Assembly (NCBI GenBank): GCA_021799405.1
Contig: JAJZAL010000016.1
Location: 1 to 41,389, forward strand
DNA: 41,389 bases
Source: Acidobacteriota bacterium
GTDB taxonomy: Bacteria; Acidobacteriota; Terriglobia; Terriglobales; Acidobacteriaceae
Reading direction: 5' to 3'
Shown: positions 36,049-41,389 of the stretch, one piece after another
Numbering within the stretch: position 1 is the stretch's first letter
Layout of the letters: each line of letters begins with the position of its first letter
Translations under genes and position numbers: made by a program
The notes under the pieces: model-generated
Database searches by the model: none
What the model was told of the DNA's origin: nothing
What the model saw: only the letters and a program-made list of their open reading frames with translations

Positions 36049-37218
36049 TTATGGGTGAGCAGCGGGTGTAGCCAGCGCGGAGGGCGCCGTGGGCGCCGGG
36101 ATTGTGGGGACGTGCATGTGGAGGAAAGAAACGGTCTGCGCGATACTTTGCTCGTCTTGCGCAGCCTGATGTTGAAGGTCAGCACGATAGGCCTTGAGTG
36201 CGGCGGTATCAGCTCCTCCAGCCTGGATAGATAGGGTCACCTCGGCGATCTGGCTCTGCTTTTCTGCCAGATGCGACTCGAAGTGATCGTATTCTCGCAG
36301 GCCCTGCTGAATCTGTGGATCGCTGCGCTGAGCGGGTGGAATTTGCGCCTCCAGCGCCGTCGCAGCCGGAGTCTGCACGGGATGGGGATAAGTCAAATGA
36401 TCGGCAGCCGCGCAGGGCGCGGCGTCAAAACCGCAGCCGGAAAGCACCTTGGCAATTTCCAAGCTGGCGTCGTTGAGGCCGGCGGACGTGGACGCGAGTG
36501 CGGCAGCCAGCGTGGAAGATTTCTCAATGCTGGACAACTGCTCCAATGCGGAGTTCACGCTGACCGTGGGCAGCGGAGCTGTGACCAGCGCGGGCAAAGG
36601 CGCAGCCAGCCGCAATTGGACCAAAAAGCTGTTCGAGCCGATCGTGGCCTGGATGGAGGAAGCGGTGGCGATGGCGTCCTTGAACTGCTTTAGCTGCTGC
36701 GCGACGGGGGCATCAGACGCGGCGATCTGCTGATCGTAGTTGGCGATGGCCTGAGCTAGGCTCCGGTCGTCCTCACCCTGGGCCGCGGAGCCCTGATTCT
36801 GCACTGTGTGCAGGGTGGCAATGCGAATATTATTGATGGTCTCGGCGGTGGGATTGAGGACGTAGGATTGGCGCAGCAGGCTGAGCGCGTCAGCCCATTT
36901 GGCTCTTTTCGAGGCGTCCACAGCCTTCAGCGAGAGCTTTCTCGCCCGCTGCTGCTGTTTGCGCAGAGCCGCGGCCTGGCGGGCGGCATCGCGCGCCGCC
37001 TGTCGAGCGGCAGCCTGTTGCTGGCGCAGCGCGATGCAGGCGGGGCAAAAACGTGGCGCCTGCGGTGCGCTGCTGCTACACCAGCTATTGCCACATACCG
37101 GGCGTGCTGTGGGAGTGGGCGGAACCTGAGCCGTAAGGCTTGGCACGCTCACGAGTGCCGCCTGCAATACAAACGAAACACAAGGCACAATCCATCGCAG
37201 ACGCAGCCAGAAGGTCAC
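36049..37218 (-). CDS. Exported Cys4 protein with TPR-like segment, unknown function
   Basis: 389 residues from a GTG at 37218 with a GGAG ribosome site eight bases upstream. It has a signal peptide (IVPCVSFVLQAALVSVPSLTA). The mature N-terminus carries four cysteines (C42, C47, C58, C61) in a CGNSWC...CPAC arrangement that could bind zinc or form disulfides. An Ala/Arg/Gln-rich helix follows (about 65-95), then a TPR-like unit KWADALSLLRQSYVLNP (about 107-123), and helical, Ala-rich sequence to the end. No family is recognised. First gene of the three-gene exported-protein unit; a promoter should lie in 37219 onward but none is obvious. Confidence 0.78.
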   Translation of the reverse strand: MTFWLRLRWIVPCVSFVLQAALVSVPSLTAQVPPTPTARPVCGNSWCSSSAPQAPRFCPACIALRQQQAAARQAARDAARQAAALRKQQQRARKLSLKAVDASKRAKWADALSLLRQSYVLNPTAETINNIRIATLHTVQNQGSAAQGEDDRSLAQAIANYDQQIAASDAPVAQQLKQFKDAIATASSIQATIGSNSFLVQLRLAAPLPALVTAPLPTVSVNSALEQLSSIEKSSTLAAALASTSAGLNDASLEIAKVLSGCGFDAAPCAAADHLTYPHPVQTPAATALEAQIPPAQRSDPQIQQGLREYDHFESHLAEKQSQIAEVTLSIQAGGADTAALKAYRADLQHQAAQDEQSIAQTVSFLHMHVPTIPAPTAPSALATPAAHP

Positions 37219-37563
37219 AAGCCCAACTCCATCGCTGAAGGAGTCAAATCGTTGGCAAAGTGTAACATCCTCTGAGATGGCTTTGCAATTATTGATTTGT
37301 TGTCATATCGCGTTGCAGCGATCGTTCCGTTGCCCAGCCCAAGGCCCCGTGAGAGCCGGCATTGAACAAGCAGCCCGCCGCGAGTCCCTCGGTGGCATAG
37401 TTCGGAGCCATAATCAATTCCAGTCGCCGTCGAAGCCTACCAGAATTGATAAACGCCCTCAGCCGCGCTTTCGCGGAATGCGCCGAACACGAAGATGGGA
37501 TGTTTCTTCCTTCATGCGAGAACTCGCTCGATTGGCCTGGCCAATCAACTTATGATCATCCCA

Positions 37564-37922
37564 TCGTGATCAAGATCTGGTCCAGTGGATGGATTTGGCG
37601 CCTTCTGGCTCGTTGGAGGTTTGTGCGTATTCGTCAGTACGGCTCGAAGCCTGTCGAACCTCCTTATACGGTGCTCGTCGACGACAACTACCGCTACACG
37701 GACCAGTCGGATCGGTACACGATGGGCCAATACGCCAGCCTCGAAGCGGCGATCCAAGCCGGCACGATGGCCGCGAGACCGAAAACCCGGAGTTTGCTGC
37801 TTAAACTCGAATGCGACTTCAACGTAAGCCCTTCTCGCATGTTGCTGGAATTCGAAGGCATTCCTTCCTTCCGATCTCCCCATTATCGCGAACCCCTGGT
37901 AATTCCTGCTGCAAGTTCATGA
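37564..37922 (+). pseudogene. Fragment of a small conserved hypothetical protein
   Basis: From a GTG at 37564 (an upstream ATG at 37446 is also in frame) the frame contains PPYTVLVDDNYRYTDQSDRY followed by TMGQYASLEAAIQA. This resembles a widespread small domain of unknown role with a VDDNFHYMDESERY-like start and an EEAIAACKRIV helix. After AIQA the expected CKRIVDE continuation is replaced by unrelated sequence, so the gene looks broken or recombined. No ribosome site is evident. Confidence 0.35.
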
Positions 37923-38108
37923 GGAATCGCCGAATCGCTCATTGACCTCGGATTTCTGCTGGGAAGTCGGCCAGTCTCCAGCTTTCGGGCTGCAATGCCG
38001 ACGCCCAAAAACCCTGGAGCAGAGCCCGCCTGCGCTTCACCGGCTGGCCAGATTGCTACTTCACTCGTCTTAGTCTGTAAGCCGGTTACAACAACTGCAC
38101 CTTCAATG

Positions 38109-38145
38109 TGTAAAGGATGTCCGGAGACAAACTGTAAAGGATGTC
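38109..38145. repeat. Paired 13-base direct repeats, possible IS end remnant
   Basis: TGTAAAGGATGTC occurs at 38109-38121 and again at 38133-38145, a 24-base period. Closely spaced repeats of this TGTAAA-x-x-ATGTC style are seen at ends of some insertion sequences whose transposase binds multiple sites. No transposase is adjacent here, so it may be a leftover end. Confidence 0.45.
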
Positions 38146-38386
38146 TTCGAACTTGACAGCGAGGCACCTGGGACACCCATCAGTCGTGGCTTGATTGGCT
38201 CCCTCGCACACGTGCCACCCGCCGATCTCCCGCCGTGGTCCCGCACATGCGGACTTTAGGATGCATGCAGATCATCGGCCTTAGCCGCGAAGATTCCGTC
38301 GCCGACTCAGGTGGAGCAAGGATGTGAATCGGTCAAACGAACGAGATCCTTCACCCCGCATTCTGAAGGAGGGACTCCCGTCCAGG

Positions 38387-39970
38387 CTACGGCCGCATGC
38401 AGCTTTGATTTCTCGCCTCCGGGAACGTTAGGACTGTGATTGTTGCTGGAGCAAAACTCACATCCCCTCGCCTGACCTTATCACCCGCGTAGGCGGGGAC
38501 CGTGCCGTCGGCTGCAACCTTCAATTCTTGACCGTTGAGTTGGATGACCGTGCTCAACAAATCCGGCGACGATAATGTATAGCGGACCCCGGCGGATGGA
38601 ACCTTGAGCGTGTGCGCATTGGCCTTATCGACGTTAAGAACAAGCACGGCCACGCCGCCGTCAGAATTCTTCAGGCACTGCGCATACACCCGCAGTTCCG
38701 AAGATGGCGGAAGACCAGGATCAAGCGAACGTCTTCCCATCGTGCGGCTCCAAAGGAGAACTGCCCAATAGTTTGGACGCGGTTTATGGGTTTCTTCGTC
38801 GATAAGACCGTAGTCGCTGCTTGCAAGCGTGTTGAACATGACGGACTTGACGCTCTTTTGAGCCAAACTTCCTAACTGATCCAGCATGCGAAAGCTATCG
38901 ATGAAATCCGACGCCCACTTATCGCCGCCACAAGACGCTTCACCCGTTTCTGTCACCCACATGGGCTTTCCGGGCAAATACTTGTCTCTAAGACGCTCGT
39001 AAAATGCCTCAGCGCCACTTCCCCGGTCCAACCAATCCGCATCCAGAATTTTATTGATATCCTCGCCGTTGGAACCTGCACAGCGATGCGACCGGCCATA
39101 GTAGACATGGTAGGAGAAGCCGTCAAAGATGGGTCCGGTTGCCTCCATCAACTGTTCCGTCGGAATGAGATGGGGCGGAGGCGGCTGTGGCACGCCTTCG
39201 GCCGCTGAGCTTGGTCCCAGGTAGAGCGTGGCTGGAGATTCCTTGCGAAGGAACTCACCGAAGATTCTGCTATCTCGCCCATACTCCTTTGCCCCATAGC
39301 CTTCGGAAACATGCCCAAATCCCATAAGGGTCGGCTCGTTCATAAACTCCATGGCAAAGATATGCCCGCCTATGGACTTCGTATAGTCGAGCCAGGCCTT
39401 TGCCTGTGTGCTCGTCCACACTCCTGCGGAGTTGCGCACACCCGCGCTCGTGGTGACAGAAGACACAATCTCCGCGTTCACCGCGTGCGCAAAGTCCACC
39501 ACGCCCTTCCACTCCGCCCGAGTGAGAACATTCTCAAATCCCGCAGGTGGAGTCTTCATTGGTGGAGCATCATTGTCCTGGAAATAAGTGGAATTGCGCC
39601 ATGTGCCGCTTACACGTATATAGGCGGGGCCTAGCGCAGCCGCCAGCTTTCTGAGTCTTACGTCAGCAAGATTGATGGGAGGGCGGTATTGGAATCGTGA
39701 GTTCATGGACCGGGGACTAGAGGTTTCAAACGCCGGCTTAGTCTCCGACGACCTCGCGAGTGATTTGTAGGGCGCCCAAAAGCGTCCGCCCGTCACCTCT
39801 ACAGCCTCCACGTTATAGGAGACGTATCTGGATCCGACTTCTCCCATCAACTTCATTTGCGAAGGATCAATGGATGCTTGGCCAGATGCGGGTAGAGCGG
39901 CCCCCGCGAACAAAACGCTACCGGCTAGGACTACACTGAATAACATCTGCTTTGATCCAGCTAACAACAT
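38387..39970 (-). CDS. Secreted GH79 (heparanase/beta-glucuronidase-like) glycoside hydrolase
   Basis: 527 residues from the ATG at 39970 with a GGGAGA ribosome site six bases upstream; an earlier start at 40015 lacks one. It has a signal peptide (QMLFSVVLAGSVLFAGAALPASG). A (beta/alpha)8 domain shows the acid/base motif FMNEPTL (E212) and the nucleophile motif VTETGEASCGG (E341). The later segment DYGLIDEETHKPRPNYWAVL is close to the plant and animal heparanase pattern GDYGLLD...PDYWAALL. A C-terminal beta domain follows. It probably cleaves beta-glucuronic acid linkages in arabinogalactan or glycosaminoglycan-like polymers; the exact substrate is not shown. It stands alone among mobile-element remnants. 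Confidence 0.82.
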   Translation of the reverse strand: MLLAGSKQMLFSVVLAGSVLFAGAALPASGQASIDPSQMKLMGEVGSRYVSYNVEAVEVTGGRFWAPYKSLARSSETKPAFETSSPRSMNSRFQYRPPINLADVRLRKLAAALGPAYIRVSGTWRNSTYFQDNDAPPMKTPPAGFENVLTRAEWKGVVDFAHAVNAEIVSSVTTSAGVRNSAGVWTSTQAKAWLDYTKSIGGHIFAMEFMNEPTLMGFGHVSEGYGAKEYGRDSRIFGEFLRKESPATLYLGPSSAAEGVPQPPPPHLIPTEQLMEATGPIFDGFSYHVYYGRSHRCAGSNGEDINKILDADWLDRGSGAEAFYERLRDKYLPGKPMWVTETGEASCGGDKWASDFIDSFRMLDQLGSLAQKSVKSVMFNTLASSDYGLIDEETHKPRPNYWAVLLWSRTMGRRSLDPGLPPSSELRVYAQCLKNSDGGVAVLVLNVDKANAHTLKVPSAGVRYTLSSPDLLSTVIQLNGQELKVAADGTVPAYAGDKVRRGDVSFAPATITVLTFPEARNQSCMRP

Positions 39971-40178
39971 CGCTATCTCCCTGAAAAATGTATGGCCTGG
40001 CGCTGCGCTCAGCACGCTCCTTGCTGGTTTGCCAACTTTCGCAAGTGGCGCGATTCGATCGAGCTGCGCGTGGCGTGCTACAAAGACTCAGGCTTCCTGC
40101 TTCTTTGCAGTACACCATCAACACGCTGTTTTTTAAGAGATTGATTGTAGCACCTCGTAGACTGATTTCTAAACAGCA

Positions 40179-40461
40179 TGTAGGTGGCGACAGGGTGATC
40201 GCACGAACGAGCAATTAAGGCGAATGTTGTTTTGAAAGGGCACGACTTGAGTCGTGCCAATCAAGCAGGCATAGAAATCCTGGGGCTTTAGCCTCCGAGG
40301 AAAGGTTTTGCGTCCCTCACAACATACCTCAGTGGCTAAAGCCGGGACAGCATGGGCCACGAGAGGCGGCATGGCTGAAGCCATGCCCTTTCAAAACCAT
40401 TGTGTCTCATAGTTCAAAGCTTTCATGCGATTGCCCTGTAGGTGGCGACAGGGCAATCGCA
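40179..40461. repeat. Pair of 25-base direct repeats (GTAGGTGGCGACAGGG type)
   Basis: TGTAGGTGGCGACAGGG followed by TG or CA and ATCGCA occurs at 40179-40203 and 40437-40461 with two mismatches. The copies flank the nested inverted-repeat element at 40230-40396. The right copy is half of a long hairpin and ends beside the ISAs1-type transposase remnant, so these could be ISAs1-type ends or REP sequences. Confidence 0.6.
40230..40396. repeat. REP-like element with nested inverted repeats
   Basis: Outer arms share TTTTGAAAGGGC (40230-40241) and its reverse complement (40385-40396). Each arm also holds its own hairpin: GGCACGAC-TTGA-GTCGTGCC (40239-40258) and GGCATGGC-TGAA-GCCATGCC (40368-40387). 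Inside lie a second inverted pair, GGCTTTAGCC (40284-40293) and GGCTAAAGCC (40334-40343). This layout is that of a REPIN-like non-coding mobile repeat. No RAYT transposase is in the window. Confidence 0.65.
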
Positions 40462-40462
40462 T
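40425..40462. repeat. 15-bp stem hairpin beside ISAs1 remnant
   Basis: GCGATTGCCCTGT (40427-40439) pairs exactly with ACAGGGCAATCGC (40448-40460) around the loop AGGTGGCG; two flanking bases on each side also pair. It ends one base before the transposase remnant's stop codon. It may be an IS terminal inverted repeat duplicated head-to-head, a REP hairpin or a terminator. Confidence 0.6.
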
Positions 40463-40463
40463 T

Positions 40464-40670
40464 TCAAAACATCTCCATGAGACGATAGAGGAAGTCGTCG
40501 TCCCATCCTGCGCGTTTGAACTTTCCTCTCAGGGAGCTTTTGGAGCCTTCTTTCTGCATGGCGTTGATGGCCATGTGGCGTAGCACGGCGATATTCTCTG
40601 GGCCGTGGGCCATACGGGTCCGGTCCTGATCTTCGTTCATCACCACATCCAGTCGCCAGTGCAGGCTGTG
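40464..40670 (-). pseudogene. ISAs1-family transposase, 3' fragment
   Basis: Codes for the last 68 or so residues of an ISAs1 (H-repeat type) transposase: SLHWRLDVVMNEDQDRTR, then ENIAVLRHMAINAMQKEGS and KRAGWDDDFLYRLM. This matches the family C-terminus (LHWVLDVVFGEDQ, NFAVLRHLALNLL, AGWDEDYL). Upstream of about 40670 the transposase homology stops and group II intron sequence begins, so the intron interrupted the gene. Only this 3' exon is seen; the rest would lie beyond the window edge or is lost. Confidence 0.8.
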
Positions 40671-40746
40671 GCGAGTAGGCCGGGGGAATTTCACCCCCAG
40701 CCTCTCTCAGAACGGTGCGGGAGCCTCTCGACTCACACCGCTCCCA
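40671..40746 (-). ncRNA. Group II intron 3' end, domains V and VI
   Basis: On the minus strand, directly after the reverse transcriptase stop, lies GAGCGGTGTGAGTCGAGAGG then CTCCCGCACCGTTCT (40709-40743). Its ends pair (AGCGGTG with CACCGTT), giving a domain V-like hairpin with the AGC triad. A second hairpin GGC-T-GGGGG-TGAAATT-CCCCC-G-GCC (40678-40702) fits domain VI. CTACTC-like sequence then precedes the ISAs1 exon, so the 3' splice site is near 40671. The exact boundary was not determined. Confidence 0.7.
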
Positions 40747-41389
40747 TCAAGCAAACGCACCCACCGTCCCGTTTTGCCAGTGTACAAACAGATGGGGCTG
40801 TTTCTCTGCCACTTGTTCCAGGAAGAGACTGGCCCGCATCTTGTGCCCCTTGAGCCGTCGGTACTTCCTCATCTCCCAGGCAACCAACGTCATGTTGAAG
40901 TGCCTGAAGACCGGATACATCGCTGACGGGCAGAATTTCCCATAGTAGGCCATTCAGCCCCGTAGCACGGGATTGTGCAGCCGGGAAATATCCTGCAGGC
41001 TCAGTTCCGTTCGATTTCGTAAGTTGAACTTTCGCGTGGTTTCCCGCATGGACTTCAGAGCGCTCGAACTAACCGCGGGGGTGAAGCTCACGAACAGGCT
41101 GTTCCGTTTGCGATTCTTCACAACCCGCGGACGGAAGGAATACCCGAGGAAGTCGAACTTTGTGTTCGGGTGCTTTTCCTTCCGGCTTCCATCCTTGCAG
41201 TAGACAACATGCGTCTTATCCGGATGCATCTCGAGGCCGCACTCAGCAAGCCGCTTCTTGAGCGCCGCCTTGATAGCCAGCACCTCGGATTCGGTTTCGC
41301 ACCGCCCGAAGAAGAAGTTCGTGCGAAATCGAATCAAAATAGGATCGAATGTCAAGATCGAGCACCCAGGCATATCGCCAGCAGCGCTC
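40747..41389 (-). pseudogene. Group II intron reverse transcriptase/maturase, broken and partial
   Basis: Read from the right edge, the frame starts ERCWRYAWVLDLDIRSYFDS then ISHELLLRAVR, the RT0/RT1 part of a group II intron protein. It then jumps, with a frame change near 41300, to ETESEVLAIKAALKKRLAEC and the maturase segment EMHPDKTHVVYC, FDFLGYSFRPR and NSLFVSFTPAVS. About 100 residues that should hold the PQGG and YADD catalytic motifs are absent. Later, NPVLRG is followed by an in-frame TGA at 40954-40956 where the family has Trp, then MAYYGKFCPS and the usual end VHWQNG-TVGAFA. The gene is thus dead in two ways, and its N-terminus lies outside the window. Confidence 0.88.

Larger units (their letters stand above)
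37219..38386. other. Gene-poor, decaying interval
   Basis: 1168 bases between the exported-protein operon and the GH79 gene with no intact gene I can support. It contains a fragment resembling a small conserved domain (37564-37922), a pair of 13-base direct repeats (38109-38145) and otherwise short, unrelated frames. The right half (38180-38386) shows nothing recognisable. Confidence 0.6.

Noticed and set aside
37219..38386. CRISPR array or phage attachment site in the gene-poor interval
   Set aside because: Only two 13-base repeats with an 11-base spacer are present, no integrase or Cas gene is near, and there is no tRNA.

Overview
The window reads as a chromosomal segment of an Acidobacteriota (Terriglobia/Acidobacteriaceae-like) soil bacterium. 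This is inferred from the GC-rich coding style, the very large carboxypeptidase-regulatory/TonB (Oar-like) receptor, the abundance of sulfatases and glycoside hydrolases, and the gene families as a set. No rRNA or tRNA gene was found, so species-level placement is not possible from here.

Layout. (1) 1-3.4 kb, minus strand: cytochrome c maturation genes ccmE-ccmA-ybaK-ccmB-ccmC and a tiny CcmD-like peptide. A YbaK-type tRNA-editing gene overlaps both neighbours, and CcmE has Cys instead of the heme-binding His (CxxxY type). (2) 3.4-7.6 kb, minus strand: secreted M28B (glutamate carboxypeptidase II-like) peptidase, MscL with a zinc-ribbon tail, a small membrane protein and mtnA (methionine salvage). 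(3) 7.9-20.0 kb, plus strand: a sugar acquisition and catabolism block. It holds a FucP/GluP-type MFS transporter, an SSS-type sodium/solute symporter with a small membrane partner, a secreted SGNH hydrolase, a sulfatase, a GH78 alpha-L-rhamnosidase, a DUF2911 protein and a GH35 beta-galactosidase. (4) 20.1-23.1 kb, plus strand: an FmdB-type zinc ribbon protein and MutS2.

(5) 23.2-33.1 kb: a visibly AT-richer accessory block bounded by a decayed transposase on the left and a truncated DUF4338 (DruA-like) protein on the right. It holds two sulfatase-superfamily proteins, a 1210-residue TonB-dependent receptor and, divergently, a membrane-anchored putative regulator. One sulfatase-fold protein lacks the modified Cys and has a golvesin-like C-terminal domain. 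Together these look like a small sulfated-glycan uptake and desulfation locus gained by transfer. (6) 33.1-37.2 kb, minus strand: a tightly coupled three-gene operon of exported proteins of unknown function (Cys4/TPR-like protein, ankyrin-repeat protein, coiled-coil protein). This is the best candidate for an undescribed system here. (7) 37.2-41.4 kb: a decaying, repeat-rich zone. It has a GH79 heparanase-like hydrolase, nested REP-like inverted repeats, the 3' end of an ISAs1-type transposase and, interrupting it, a dead group II intron whose reverse transcriptase has lost the YADD catalytic region and carries an in-frame stop.

How the parts relate. Blocks 3, 5 and the GH79 gene suggest an organism that feeds on complex, partly sulfated plant or algal-type polysaccharides: outer-membrane receptor and secreted hydrolases/sulfatases outside, MFS and SSS carriers at the inner membrane. 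Blocks 1, 2 and 4 are housekeeping. All functional statements are from reading motifs; no database search was run.
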